Below the pieces are notes generated by a model. It saw nothing but the letters and a program-made list of their open reading frames with translations. It did no database searches and was not told the origin of the DNA. Shown piece by piece: positions 10,788 to 23,765 of a stretch of 64,000 bases of DNA. Position numbers and translations under genes: made by a program. How positions within the stretch are numbered: the stretch's first letter is position 1; the number at the start of each line of letters is the position of its first letter. Source of the stretch: Monoplex corrugatus (taxonomy: Eukaryota; Mollusca; Gastropoda; Littorinimorpha; Ranellidae); NCBI GenBank assembly GCA_030674185.1, contig CM060312.1:36437127-36501126 (forward strand), read 5' to 3'.

Positions 10788-11225
10788 AGGTTGCTAGATT
10801 CTGGATCCCTGCATTGAGTTGTCTGAGATTCTGGACCCTGCACTACTAGGTTGGCTGGATTCTGGGCTGGACTTTGCGTTGTCTCTTTGGAGCCTGAGTT
10901 GAGTTGTCTGAGTTTCTGGTACCGGGCCTTGAGCTGTCTGGTTTCTGGGAACCCTGCCACTACGAGGTTGTCTGAAGATTCTGGAGACCCCTGCCACTAT
11001 AGGTTGTCTGAAGATTCTGGAGACCCCTGCCACTATGAGGTTGTCTGAAGATTCTGGAGGCCCCTGCCATTAGAGGTTGTCTGAGATTCTGGAGGCCCTG
11101 CACTATAGGTTGTCTGAGATTCTGGACCCCTGCCACTATGAGGTTGTCTGAAGATTCTGGAGGCCCCTGCCACTATGAGGTTGTCTGAAGATTCTGGAGA
11201 CCCTGCCACTACGAAGTAGCCTGAA
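10788..11225 (+). repeat. Expanded 37-bp tandem repeat
   Basis: About a dozen units with consensus parts GAGGTTGTCTGAAGATTCTG and GAGACCCCTGCCACTAC. The units from about 10,965 on are clean; those before are degenerate. One or two such units follow the minisatellite at most other sites; only here are they amplified. Confidence 0.85.
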
Positions 11226-12655
11226 AGATCAAGAAACGGTTTAAAGCCATTTTAAATTAAGTACGCTGAGAAAGACTAAATGTAATTCACTAGACATATT
11301 CTTTTAATTGTTTGATGCTCAGGTAGTTCTGTTACTACTTTATGGTGCAGGAATGTGGGGTTATGAGAAACGTTATCAACTTGAACAGGTACATATATAT
11401 GCTTTCACGAGATTTTTACACATAAGAAACACAACAATAAACAGTATGGTGTACGGAGAATTGGGACATTATCCTCTCTAAATAACTGTTATTACTGCTA
11501 TTTCTAAATGTATTAACTATTGGTTTCGACTACTGAAACAGCCAAGAGCTAGGTATTCAAAAACAGAATATAAAATGTTATTTACTATGCATGAAAAAGG
11601 CCATAGAACTTGGCTGTCCAAGATAAAAAAACAAAACTTTTTATGTAAAATGGTTTTGAAGAAGTTCGACTTTTTGGGTGTGGCGACTACAAATGATTCA
11701 GCAAAAAATTGAAAGAAAGATTACGCAGCAGTTTCTGTCATAGCTGGCTTAACCACTTAAATACCAGTGCACGTTGTTCAGTATATGGCAAATTTCAGCC
11801 TGTATTTGCAAGAGCAAAGTATATTGAAATACTTTATGTGGAGGTGTTGAGGAATCTCTGGCACAATTTAGGATGGTGTGTCCCCGTTAAATGTTCACAG
11901 ACACCACTGTCAACACTTCATGTCCAGTTTGTCCAAATGTGTAAGAAAACGAGATAATTTTCAGTTTGAATACTCGTTGTACAATTAGGTCAGACAATGT
12001 TATTATTAAGATGTTACTGAAGGCGATAACTGAGATCTTTTTATTAGAAAAATGACGGATGACTCTGTAGCAACAATAGTAAACTTTGCGATGTTTTTGG
12101 TCACTGCCTTTAAAATAAGTATTTTGAACGTACGACTTGGAAACAACAGCTGTCCTTTTCTGCATTAGTAATTTACGAATATTCCCATCTATATATATTG
12201 AAGTATGTTAACTAATTGTATGTTGAACAGAAATGTGTGTCTTATGATTTCCTCCATGAAAGGAGTTGTTGGCCTAAATTTCTATAACATTCTGAGTTTC
12301 CGAAAAAAACTATTTGTTTCTAAATGTGAGTGCCATCATCATCCCCCAACTCACTTTTGGACGGTCAAAGATAAGGGTACAGGGAACTGGTTCCATGGAA
12401 AGGGACAATATCATCTTCTTTATCATTATTATATCATTTCTGTCCCGTTTCACACCGACAGGTCACTACAAAATCACAAGATGAATAACTCCCACTTGAA
12501 CTTAAGAAAGGAAAAAGATAATCCCACAAGAACCACACGTATATACAAGGGATCATTCTAGCTTTGGTCTGAATGCTGTGATCTACAAAATGGCACAGCT
12601 TGGGATATTATGATGTCAATAGTGTGCCGTAATGGTTTCCATTGAGCCTTTTTTC
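11226..12655 (+). pseudogene. LINE C-terminal block and 3' UTR, copy 2
   Basis: Same block as 2,095-3,590, beginning after the expanded 37-bp repeats; LFDAQVVLLLLYG and YWFRLLKQP are readable in broken frames. The Cys-rich C-terminal part is near 11,890-11,960. Confidence 0.75.
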
Positions 12656-12894
12656 TTTTTGCTTTTTGTAGATGATCTTACTCTTTAGATGTCACTGAAG
12701 GCATCAATTGCGTTAGGTCTTCAACATCGACTTAACAGTCTTCAACGAAAAAAAAAGTGGCAACGATTCACACCGACAGTAGTTTTAGTTCAGCCTAAAA
12801 GAACAGTTTTGGTGAATGTTTTTTTTTTTATTTAAATGAAAAATGGGATTTTGATGGCAGTAATTTGGAAATAGTAAAAATTCTTACATGTATT

Positions 12895-13162
12895 TGGCTG
12901 GTTCCTCCTGGTTGGCTGGTTGGCTGGCTCCTCTTGGCTGGTTTTTCTAGCTGGCTGGTTGGCTGGCTCTTCTTGGCTGGTTCATTCTGACTGGCTGGTT
13001 GGCTGGCTCCTCTTGGCTGGTTCCTCCTGGCTGGCTGGCTAGCTGGCTCCTCCTAGATGGTTCCTCCTGACTGATTCCTCCTGGCTGGCTCATCCTTCCT
13101 CCTGGCTGGTTTCTCCAGGCGGGCTGGTTGGCTGGATGGCTTCTTCTGGCTGGTTTCTCATT
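12895..13162 (+). repeat. Minisatellite, first LINE tail, copy 2
   Basis: Counterpart of 3,828-4,100 with a few length differences. Confidence 0.85.
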
Positions 13163-14246
13163 ACGGGCTGAGATCACTGCCACTACGAGGTTTGCCTGAA
13201 AGATCCAGAAAAGTACTAAAGCTATTCTAAGTACACAAAGAAAGATACCACTTTGTGCCTACGACTGTCAACATTTCATGTCCACTTTGTCCAAATGTGC
13301 AAGAAAGTGACATACATTTTCAGTTTGAATACACTCTGTACAATTAGGTCAGACAATCTTATCGTTTAGATGTTACTGAAGGCGATAACTAATAATGAGT
13401 TTTTATTAGAAAAATGCCGGACGACTCTGCGGGAACCATAGTGAACTTCGCGATGTTTTTGGTCACTGCCTTTAAAATAAGAGAAGTATTTTGAACGTAC
13501 AACTGTGAAACGACAGCTGTCCTTTTCTACATTAGTACTTTACGAATAGTCCCATGTATATACATTGAAGTGTGTTATTAATTGTATGCTGAACAGAAAT
13601 GTGTGTCTTATGACTTCCTCCATGAAAGGGGTTGTTGGCCTAAATTCCTTAACATTTCGAGTTTTCGAAAAGAAAAAAAAGTAAAAAATGCGAGTGCATC
13701 TTCATCCCCCAACTCACTTTTGGACAGTTGAAAGTTAAGGGTACAGGGAACTGGTTCCACAGAAAGGGACAATGTTACCATTTTTATCATACTTATTATC
13801 ATTTCTGTCCCGTTTCACACAGACAGGTCACTACAAAATCACAAGATGAATAACTCCCACTTGAGCTTTAAACAGGAAAAAGATAATCCCACAAGAACCA
13901 TACGCATGTACAAGGGATCATTCTAGCTTTGGCCTCAATACTGTGATCTACAAAATGGCACAGCTTGGGATATTATTATGTCAATAATGTGCCGTAATGT
14001 TGTCATTGAGCTTTTTCTCATACTTTTTGTGATGATCTTACTCTTTAGATGCCATTGAAGGCATCAACTGTGTTAGGTCTTCGACATCGACTTAATATCC
14101 TTCAACGAAAAAAAAGTGGCTACGATTGACAGTAGATTTAGTTAAGCCTAAAAGAACAGTTTTTCGAGGATTTTTTGTTTCCCTTTAAATGAAAAATGGG
14201 ATTTTAATGGCAGTAATTTGGAAGTAAGAAAATATTCTTACGTGTA

Positions 14247-14545
14247 AATGGCTGGTTCATCCTGGTTGGCTGGTTGGCTGCCTCTTCTTAGCTGGTTATT
14301 TCAAGCTGGCTGGCTGGTTCTTCTTGGCTGGTTCCTCCTGGCTGGCTGGCTGGCTGACTGGCTCCTCCTAGATGGTTCCTCCTGACCGATTTCTCCTGGC
14401 TGGCTGGTTGGCTGGTTACATCTGGCTGGTTCCTCCTGGCTGGTTGGTTGGCTGGCTCCTCCTGGCTGGCTGTTTGCCTTGATCCTCCTGGCTGGTTGGT
14501 TGGCTGGCTTCTTCTGGCTGGTTTCTCATTGCTGGCTGAGATCCC
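14247..14545 (+). repeat. Minisatellite, second LINE tail, copy 2
   Basis: Counterpart of 5,186-5,480. Confidence 0.85.
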
Positions 14546-15533
14546 TGCCACTATGAGGTCAACATTTCAGTTCCACTTTGTTCTAATATGCAAGAAAAGG
14601 ACAGACATTTTCAGTTTGATTACTCTCTGTACACTTAGGTCAGACAATCTTATTTAGATCTTACTGAAGGCGATAACTTATAATTTTTTTCATTAGATAA
14701 ATGCTGGACGACTCTGCAGAAACCATAGTGAACTTCGCGATGTTTTTGGTCACTGCCTTAAAAATAAGAGAAGTATTTTTAACGTAAAACTTTGAAACAA
14801 CAGCTGTTCTTTTCTACATTAGTAGTTTACGAACATTCCCCTGTATATACATTGAAGTGTGTAAATAAGTGTATGTTGAACAGAAATGTGTCTTGTGATT
14901 TCCTTCATGAAAGGGTTGTTGGCCTAAATTCATTAACATTTCGAGTTTCCGAAAAGAAAAAAAAAAGTTTCTAAATGTGAATGTGTCTTTATCCTCCAAC
15001 TCACTTTTGGACAGTTGTAAATTAAGGGTACAGGGTACTGGTTCCATGGAAATGGACAATGTTACCTTTTTTCATTGTTATTATCATTTCTGCCCCGTTT
15101 CACACTGATAGGTCATTACAAAATCACAAGATGAATAACTCACACTTGAGCTTTAGAGAGGAAAAAGATAATCCCACAAGAACCACACGCATATACAAGG
15201 GATTATTTTAGCTTTGGCCCGAATGCTGTGATCTACAAAATGGCACAGCTTGGGATATTATAATATCAATAGTGTGCAGTAATGTTTTCATTGACTTTTT
15301 TCTCATGCTTTTTTGTAGATGATCTTACTCTTTAGATGTCACTGAAGGCATCAACTGCGTTAGGTCTTCAGCATCGACTTAACATCCTTCAACGAACAAA
15401 AAGTGGCTACGATTGACAGTAAATTCAGTTAAGCATAAAAGAACAGTTTTTCGGAAGGTTATTATTTTTATTTAAATGAAAAATGGGATTTTTAATGGGA
15501 GCAATTTGGAAGTAGAAAATTCTTACATGTATA

Positions 15534-15822
15534 TGGCTGGATTCTCCTGGTTTGGCTCTTCTTGGCTGGTTCTTTTTAGCTGGCTGGCTTGCTGGCTCCT
15601 CTTGGCTGGTTTGTTCCTCCTGGCTGGCTGGCTCCTCCTAGATGGTTCCTCCTGACTGATTCGTCATGGCTGGCTCCTACAGCTGACTGGTTGGCTGGTT
15701 CCACCTGGCTGGTTCTTCCTGGCTGGCTGTTTGCCTTGCTCCTCCTGGCTGGCTGTTTCCCTTGCTCCTCCTGGCTGGTTGGTTGACTGGCTTCTTCTGG
15801 CTGGTTTCTCATTGCTGGCTGA
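15534..15822 (+). repeat. Minisatellite, third LINE tail, copy 2
   Basis: Counterpart of 6,464-6,752, nearly identical. Confidence 0.85.
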
Positions 15823-16957
15823 GATCCCTGCCACCACGAGGTTGCCTGAAAGATCCAGAAAAGTACTAAAGCTATTTTAATACACTGAGAAAGATACCAC
15901 TTTGTGCCTGCGACTGTCAACATTTCATGTCCACTTTGTCCAAATGTGCAAGAAAATTACATATATTTTCAGTTTGAATACACTCTTTACAATTAGGTCA
16001 ATCTTATCATTTAGATGTTACTGAAGGCGATAACTAATAATGAGTTTTTATTAGAAAAATGTTGGACGACTCTGTGGGAACCATAGTGAACTTCGCGATA
16101 TTTTTTGGTCACTGCTTTCAAAATAGGAGAAGTATTTTTAACGTACGACTTTGAAACAACAGCTGTCCTTTTCTACATTAGTACTTTACGAATAGTCCCA
16201 TGTATATACATTGAAGTGTGTTAATTAATTGTATGTTGAACAGAATTGTGTGTCTTGTGATTTCCTCCATGAAAGGGGTTTTTGGCCTAAAATTCATTAA
16301 TATTTCAAGCTTCCGAAAAGAAAAAACAATGTTTCCAAATGTGAGTGTATCTTCATTCCCCAACTCACTAGACAGTTGAAAATTAAGGGTACAGGGTACT
16401 GGTTCCATGGAAAGGGACAATATTACCTTTTTTATCATTGTTATTATCATTTCTGCCTCGTTTTAAACTGACAGGTCATTACAAAATCACAAGATAAATA
16501 ACTCCCACTTGAGCTTAAGAAGGAAAGGATGTAATCCTACAAGAACCACATTCATACACAAGGGATCATTCTAGCTTTGGCCTGAATGCTGTGATCTACA
16601 AAATGACACAGCTTGGGTTGTTATGATGTTTTTTGTGTGCCATCATGTTTTCACTATTTATATTTAGCCTGCAGTGAGTATTAATACATTTCAAGTGTAC
16701 ATGTATACTAATAAACATACCTCTCCAGAAGGCAATGTAGAGTTCAGCGAAGTCCCAGCACTGACAGCTCACATCCCAGTTGACACTGGACGCAAGGCCG
16801 GTTGGGACTGGCGATGCCAAGAAAGGGACAGGAATGATGGAGGAAGAGACTAACAGAAATGGTCAACTGACTCGTCAGCTTCTGTGCATGTGTATTGAGT
16901 GCTTACGCCTCATCACGGCATCGATCTGCTACCCTCTGTCTCCTATCTTTCTTCTAG

Positions 16958-17485
16958 ATCTTCCTGGCTGCTTGATCCTCCTGACTGGCTGACTGACTCC
17001 TCCTGGCTGAGTGACTGACTGGTTCCTTCTGGTTGGTTGCTCCTGACTGTTCCTCCTGGCTCTCTGGTTGGATGGTTCCTCCTGACTGGCTCTTCCTGGC
17101 AGTTTGGTTGGTCGGCTCTTCCTGACTGGCTCCTCCTGGCTGGCTGGTTGGCTGGCTCCACTTGGTTGGTTCCTCCTAGCTGGCTGGTTGGCTGGCTCCT
17201 CTTGGCTGGTTCCTCCTGATTGGCTGGTTTGCTGGCTCTTGGATGGTTCCTCCTGGTTGGCTGGCTGGTTGGCTGGCTCCTCTTCGCTGGTTCCTCCAGG
17301 CTGGGCTGGCTGATTGGCTCTCCTCTTGGCTGGTTCCTCCTGGCTGGCTGGTTGGCTGGCTCCTTATGGCTGGTTCCTTCTAGCTGGCTTGTTGCCTAGT
17401 TCCTCCCAGCTGGAAGGTTGGCTGTTTCATCATGGCTGGTTGGTTGGGTGGTTTCTTCTGGCTAGCTTCTCATGCCTGGCTGAGA
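16958..17485 (+). repeat. Minisatellite, left arm of foldback 2
   Basis: Counterpart of 7,882-8,405. Confidence 0.85.
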
Positions 17486-17767
17486 CCCCTGTCTCTACGA
17501 GGTTGCCTGAAGGATCCAGACAGAGAGGATCACCTGGGACCGGTCTCGGGAATGCCGGAGATAGCTTTCAGGTTGTCAACAGAACACCCCAGCCAAATCT
17601 GCAGCCGAAATACTTGACATGCGTCCATGTCGCCTATCCCATAGCCACAAGACTTGTCCAGAGTGTTCTGAAGATTCCCATCCCACTTCCCCGTAACATT
17701 CCACACCAGGATCTCCATTTGCTCTGCCCTTCACCAAACAGACAACCATCGCAGAAGAGGGAATCCC

Positions 17768-18240
17768 CGGAGCACCTGGCTCCTGTTGGCTGACCCCTCC
17801 TGGCTGTCTAACTGCCTGGCTTCTACTGACTGGCTAGATTCTCCTGGATGGCTTGTTGGATGGCTCCTGGTTGATTCCTGCTGGTTGGCTGACTTGCTTG
17901 TCCTCCTGGCTGGCTGGCCAGGAGGAACCAGCCAAGAGCCAGCAAAGGCGCAACCAGCCAGCCAGCAGGAGGAACCACCAAGAGGAGCCAGCCAACCAGC
18001 AGAGACCACAAGAGGACACCAACAGCCAGGAGGAGCACAAAGCCCAACCAAACAGGAAGCCAGCAGGAGGACCAACCAAGTGAGCCAGCCAACAGCCAGC
18101 AGAGGACCAGTCAGAAACACCAGCAGGAAAGCAGTCAGGAGCACCAACCAAAGCCAGAGGAACAGTCCAACCGAAGAACAGCATCATCAGCAGGAGGAGT
18201 CAGTCAGCCAGTCAGGACGATCGAAGCAGCCAGGAAGATC
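17768..18240. repeat. Minisatellite with strand switch, foldback 2
   Basis: Switch at 17,916-17,919. The CCA-rich half is irregular, with many missing bases compared with 155-455. Confidence 0.82.
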
Positions 18241-18841
18241 TAGAAGAAAGACAGGAGACAGAGGTAGTAGATCGATGCTGTGATGAGGCGTAAGCACTCG
18301 ATACGCATGCGCAGAAGCTGACAAGTCAGCTGACCATTTGACCTGTGCCGAGTTCACACACAACTCTGTCAAACATCCTGAAGAACTGGATGAATTGACA
18401 AATTCACAAGCCAACAGAAGTCAATATGATTGTGGTTATCCTTCCCACAAGGAGGGGGATGCACAAGATTGAAGCATAATCCAAGAAAGACCCTACAGAA
18501 ACAACGGTAGGGAGAAGGGATGAGGAGGGGTGCAGGGAATGAGGGCAGAGGGGAGGGAGAAGACACCATGTCCATTTCCTGAAACAGAAAGATAAACATC
18601 ATTTGTCATTTACTCAAATAAATCGATCAAATAAATCAGCATATGAAATCAATGGTGCATTCCTTCTCTCATACTTCATTCTGTCAGTAATCCACCTTAA
18701 TTTGAATTGTTTTTGTATTTGCATATTTCAATGGATCTCATTTTGATGCATATTTCAATGGATCTCATTTTGATGCAGTTACATATAGCACCACCTTCAC
18801 ATTAACGTGATTAACATCAAACTGGAGGTATGGCTTATAGA

Positions 18842-19544
18842 CAAACTTGAAGGAAGAAAACACCCGTTTCTTAAGCTCTCTCACAATAGCTCATGCAGCA
18901 TTCAGGAAGGGTCGGTCTACAATGGATCATATATTCACTTTAACGAACACTAATTGAAAAATATTTATTTAGAAATAGACAACAACAAAAAACAAACCTC
19001 GACATTGCCTTTATAGATTTTAAAAAAGCATATAACACCGTGAATAGAACGTTTAATGGTCTGTATTATCACGAATGGGTATCAATCGAAGATGTTCAAA
19101 ATTATCCAAGCACTGTACGCAACAGTTAAAGCATGTGTATTATGTTATAGTAAAATGGATATTACCATTTATTTGAATGCCTTCAAGACCTAAGGCAAGG
19201 TTGCATTGAAAGTCCTATCCTGTTTTCTCTGCTGATCAATGAACTTGCAAAGATAATTATTCTAAGCGGAAAACATGGTGTTACGTTCACTACAGATGCA
19301 ATAGAACTTTTACGCATGCTTTTTGTAGATGATCTTACTCTTTAGATGTCACTGAAGGCTTCAACTGCGCTAGGTCTTCAACATCAACTTAACATCCTTC
19401 AACGAGAAAAAAAGAGGCTACGATTGACAGTAAATTTAGTTCAGTCGAAAAAAATAGTCTTTCAGAAGGTGGTTTTCTTGATTCAAAAGAAAAATGGGAT
19501 TTTAATGGCAGTAATTTGGAAGTAGTAAATTCTTACATGTATTT
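18842..19544 (+). pseudogene. LINE reverse transcriptase block, copy 3
   Basis: Same block as 1,034-1,742, broken by the same kind of A-rich interruption near 18,980-19,000 and by stops. It ends at NSYMYLA, directly joined to the expanded minisatellite. Confidence 0.78.
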
Positions 19545-20500
19545 GGCTGTTTCTCTAGCTGGGTGGTTGGCTGGCTCCTCTTGGTGGCTCCTTTTGACTA
19601 ATTCCTCTGAGTGGCTCTCTTGATTGATTCCTCCTGGCTGGTCTCTGGCGCTCCTCCTCGCTGGTTCCTCCTCGCTGTCCTCCGGGCAGCTTACTGGCTC
19701 CTCCTGGCTTGGTGGCTGGTTCCCGGGCTAGCTTGCTGGCTCTCCTGCTGGTGGCTGTTCCTCTGGCTAGCTTGCTGGCTCTCCTGTTGGTGGCTGTTCT
19801 CCGGCTAGCTTGCTGGCTCCTCCTGGCTTGTGGCTGTTCCTCCGGCTACTTGCTGGCTCCTCCTGGCTGGCTGGTTCCTCCTGGCTGCTTGCTGGCTCCT
19901 TCTGCCTGTTGGGGCTGGTTCCTCCTGGCTGGTGGCTGTTCCTCCTGCTTGTGCTGGTTCCTCCTGGCTTGGTGCTGGTTCCTCCTGGCTTGGTGGCTGG
20001 TTCTCCTGCTTGGTGGCTGGTCCTCCTGGCTGGTGGCTGGTCCTCCTGCTTGGTGGCTGGTTCCTCCTGCTGGTGCTGTTCCTCCTGCTTGTGGCTGGTT
20101 CTCCTGGCTTGGCTGTTCCTCCTGGCTGGTGGCTGGTTCCTCCTGGCGTTTCCTGGTGGTTGCTGGTCTCCTGCTTGGTGGCTGGTCCTCTGGCTGGTTG
20201 CTGGCTCCTCCTGGCTTGTGGCTGGTCCTCCTGGCTGGCTCCTGCTTGGCTGGTTCTCCTGCTGGTTCTGGCTGCTCCTCCTGGCTTGGCTGGCTGGTTC
20301 TCCTGGCTGGCTGATGACCTCCTGGCTGGCTGTCCTCCTGGTGGCTCCTCCTGCTGTCCTGCTGGTGCTGGTCCTCCTGGCTGGTGCTGTTCCTCCTGGC
20401 TGGCTGGCTGTGGCTGGCTCCTCCTGACTGCTGGCTGTTTGCTTTGCTCCTCTTGCCTGGTTGGTTCGCTGGTTTCTTCTGTGGCTTCTTTTGCTGGCTG
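19545..20500 (+). repeat. Expanded minisatellite inside LINE, copy 3
   Basis: About 950 bp, nearly three times its counterpart in copy 1. Sub-units such as GGCTGGTTCCTCCT recur with frequent single-base losses. All six reading frames are free of stops from about 19,846 to 20,314, a consequence of base composition rather than of coding. Confidence 0.85.
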
Positions 20501-20504
20501 ACAC

Positions 20505-21880
20505 AACGAGGTTGTCTGAAGATTCTGGAGACCACTGCCACTTCGAGGTTGCCTGAAAGATTCAGAAAGTTTAAAGCTATTTTAAGTACGCTGAGAAAGA
20601 TTAAATGTAATTCACTAGACATATTCTTTTAATTGTTTGATGCTCAGGTAGTTCTGTTACTACTTTATGGTGCAGGAACTTGGGTTATGAGAGACGTTAT
20701 CAACCTGAACAGGTACATATATATGCCTTCACGGATTTTTACACATAAGAAACACAACAATAAACAGTATGGTGTACGAAGAACTTTGGGACGATTTCCT
20801 CTCTAAATAACTGTTATTACTGCTATTTTAGAGTATTAACTATTGGTTTCGACTACTGAAACAGCAGAGCTAGGATTAAAAAAAATATAAAATGTTATTA
20901 TATGCATGAAAAGGCATGAACTTGGCTGTCCAAGATAAAAAAACAACGTTTTATGTAAGGTTTGAAGAAGTCACTTTGGTGTGATAATGATAGAAGAATT
21001 GAAAATTACGACAGTTTCTGGTAACACTTAGGTGTGCACGCGTTAGTATATGGCAAATTCACTTATTTGAAGAGAGTATTGAATACTTTTGGTGAGGAAT
21101 CTCTGGCACAGTTTAGGATGGGTGTGTCCCCGTTAAATGTTCACAGACACCACTGTCAACACTCTTTCAGTTTCAATGTGTACAGATTTTCCAAGTTTGA
21201 ATACTCTGTACAATTAGGTCAGACAATGTGATTATTTAGATGTTACTGAAGGCGACAACTGAGTTTCTTTTATTAGAAAAATGACGGATGACTGTAGGAA
21301 CAATAGTAAATTTGCGATGTTTTTGGTCACTGCCTTTAAAATAAGTATTTTGAATGTACGACTTGGAAACAACAACTGTCCTTTTCTATTAGTAATTTAC
21401 GAATATTCCCATCTATATACATTGAAGTATGTTAACTAATTGTATGTTGAACAGAAATGTGTGTCTTATGATTTCCTCCATGAAAGGAGTTGTTGGCCTA
21501 AATTTCTATAACATTCTGAGTTTCCGAAAAAAACTATTTGTTTCTAAATGTGAGTGCATCATCATCCCCCAACTCACTTTTGGACGGTCAAAGATAAGGG
21601 TACAGGGAACTGGTTCCATGGAAAGGGACAATATCATCTTCTTTATCATTATTATCATCATTTCTGTCCCGTTTCACACCGACAGGTCACTACAAAATCA
21701 CAAGATGAATAACTCCCACTTGAACTTAAGAAAGGAAAAAGATAATCCCACAAGAACCACACGTATATACAAGGGATCATTCTAGCTTTGGTCTGAATGC
21801 TGTGATCTACAAAATGGCACAGCTTGGGATATTATGATGTCAATAGTGTGCCGTAATGGTTTCCATTGAGCCTTTTTTCT
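20505..21880 (+). pseudogene. LINE C-terminal block and 3' UTR, copy 3
   Basis: Same block as in copies 1 and 2. Between about 20,670 and 21,200 single bases and short runs are missing at many places relative to the other copies, while 21,200-21,880 is again nearly identical to them. The change is abrupt and looks more like poor consensus than natural decay. Confidence 0.7.
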
Positions 21881-22117
21881 TTTTGCTTTTTGTAGATGAT
21901 CTTACTCTTTAGATGTCACTGAAGGCATCAATTGCGTTAGGTCTTCAACATCGACTTAACAGTCTTCAACGAAAAAAAAAGTGGCAACGATTCACACCGA
22001 CAGTAGTTTTAGTTAGCCTAAAAGAACAGTTTTGGTGAATGTTTTTTTTTTTATTTAAATGAAAAATGGGATTTTGATGGCAGTAATTTGGAAATAGTAA
22101 AAATTCTTACATGTATT

Positions 22118-22395
22118 TGGCTGGTTCCTCCTGGTTGTGGCTGGTGGTTGGCTGGCTCCTCTTGGCTGGTTTTTCTAGCTGGCTGGTTGGCTGGCTCTTC
22201 TTGGCTGGTTCATTCTGACTGGCTGGTTGGCTGTCCTCTTGGCTGGTTCCTCCTGGCTGGCTGGCTAGCTGGCTCCTCCTAGATGGTTCCTCCTGACTGA
22301 TTCCTCCTGGCTGGCTCATCCTTCCTCCTGGCTGGTTTCTCCAGGCGGGCTGGTTGGCTGGATGGCTTCTTCTGGCTGGTTTCTCATTACGGGCT
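22118..22395 (+). repeat. Minisatellite, first LINE tail, copy 3
   Basis: Counterpart of 3,828-4,100. Confidence 0.85.
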
Positions 22396-23472
22396 GAGAT
22401 CACTGCCACTACGAGGTTTGCCTGAAAGATCCAGAAAAGTACTAAAGCTATTCTAAGTACACAAAGAAAGATACCACTTTGTGCCTACGACTGTCAAACA
22501 TTTCATGTCCACTTTGTCCAAATGTGCAAGAAAGGACATACATTTTCAGTTTGAATACACTCTGTACAATTAGGTCAGACAATCTTATCGTTTAGATGTT
22601 ACTGAAGGCGATAACTAATAATGAGTTTTTATTAGAAAAATGCCGGACGACTCTGCGGGAACCATAGTGAACTTCGCGATGTTTTTGGTCACTGCCTTTA
22701 AAATAAGAGAAGTATTTTGAACGTACAACTGTGAAACGACAGCTGTCCTTTTCTACATTAGTACTTTACGAATAGTCCCATGTATATACATTGAAGTGTG
22801 TTATTAATTGTATGCTGAACAGAAATGTGTGTCTTATGACTTCCTCCATGAAAGGGGTTGTTGGCCTAAATTCCTTAACATTTCGAGTTTTCGAAAAGAA
22901 AAAAAAGTAAAAAATGCGAGTGCATCTTCATCCCCCAACTCACTTTTGGACAGTTGAAAGTTAAGGGTACAGGGAACTGGTTCCACAGAAAGGGACAATG
23001 TTACCATTTTTATCATACTTATTATCATTTCTGTCCCGTTTCACACAGACAGGTCACTACAAAATCACAAGATGAATAACTCCACTTGAGCTTTAAAAGG
23101 AAAAAGATAATCCCACAAGAACCATACGCATGTACAAGGGATCATTCTAGCTTTGGCCTCAATACTGTGATCTACAAAATGGCACAGCTTGGGATATTAT
23201 TATGTCAATAATGTGCCGTAATGTTGTCATTGAGCTTTTTCTCATACTTTTTGTGATGATCTTACTCTTTAGATGTCATTGAAGGCATCAACTGTGTTAG
23301 GTCTTCGACATCGACTTAATATCCTTCAACGAAAAAAAAGTGGCTACGATTGACAGTAGATTTAGTTAAGCCTAAAAGAACAGTTTTTCGGAGGATTTTT
23401 TGTTTCCCTTTAAATGAAAAATGGGATTTTAATGGCAGTAATTTGGAAGTAAGAAAATATTCTTACATGTAA

Positions 23473-23765
23473 ATGGCTGGTTCATCCTGGTTGGCTGGTT
23501 GGCTGCCTCTTCTTGGCTGGTTATTTCAAGCTGGCTGGCTGGTTCTTCTTGGCTGGTTCCTCCTGGCTGGCTGGCTGGCTGACTGGCTCCTCCTAGATGG
23601 TTCCTCCTGACCGATTCTCCTGGCTGGCTGGTTGGCTGGTTACATCTGGCTGGTTCCTCCTGGCTGGTTGGTTGGCTGGCTCTCCTGGCTGGCTGTTTGC
23701 CTTGATCCTCCTGGCTGGTTGGTTGGCTGGCTTCTTCTGGCTGGTTTCTCATTGCTGGCTGAGAT
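23473..23765 (+). repeat. Minisatellite, second LINE tail, copy 3
   Basis: Counterpart of 5,186-5,480. Confidence 0.85.

Larger units (their letters stand above)
12655..16640 (+). repeat. Three tandem truncated LINE tails, copy 2
   Basis: Landmarks at about 12,671, 14,032 and 15,318, with minisatellites at 12,895-13,162, 14,247-14,545 and 15,534-15,822. Nearly identical to 3,590-7,560 over long stretches. Confidence 0.8.
8691..17767 (+). repeat. Composite array unit, copy 2 (about 9.1 kb)
   Basis: Same order of parts as copy 1. The GATGATCTTACTC landmark of the LINE occurs near 10,280, 12,671, 14,032 and 15,318 (copy 1: about 1,519, 3,602, 4,968, 6,247), so the internal spacing is conserved apart from the first interval. 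That interval is longer because the minisatellite there is followed by an expanded 37-bp repeat (10,788-11,225) found in this form only in this copy. Confidence 0.9.
16857..18339. mobile_element. Foldback element 2 with minisatellite arms
   Basis: Same ends (AAATGGTCA...TGACCATTT) and internal order as element 1, in array copy 2/3. The strand switch of the minisatellite is at the GGCC of 17,916-17,919. The right arm (17,940-18,190) has lost more bases than in other copies, so pairing is poorer. Confidence 0.6.

Noticed and set aside
10788..11225. 37-bp direct repeats resembling a CRISPR array
   Set aside because: Units are contiguous without unique spacers, in a eukaryotic retroelement context; it is an ordinary tandem repeat.
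19709..20622. Six overlapping frames of 200-258 codons
   Set aside because: All frames are open because the minisatellite lacks stop codons; none is favoured over the others.
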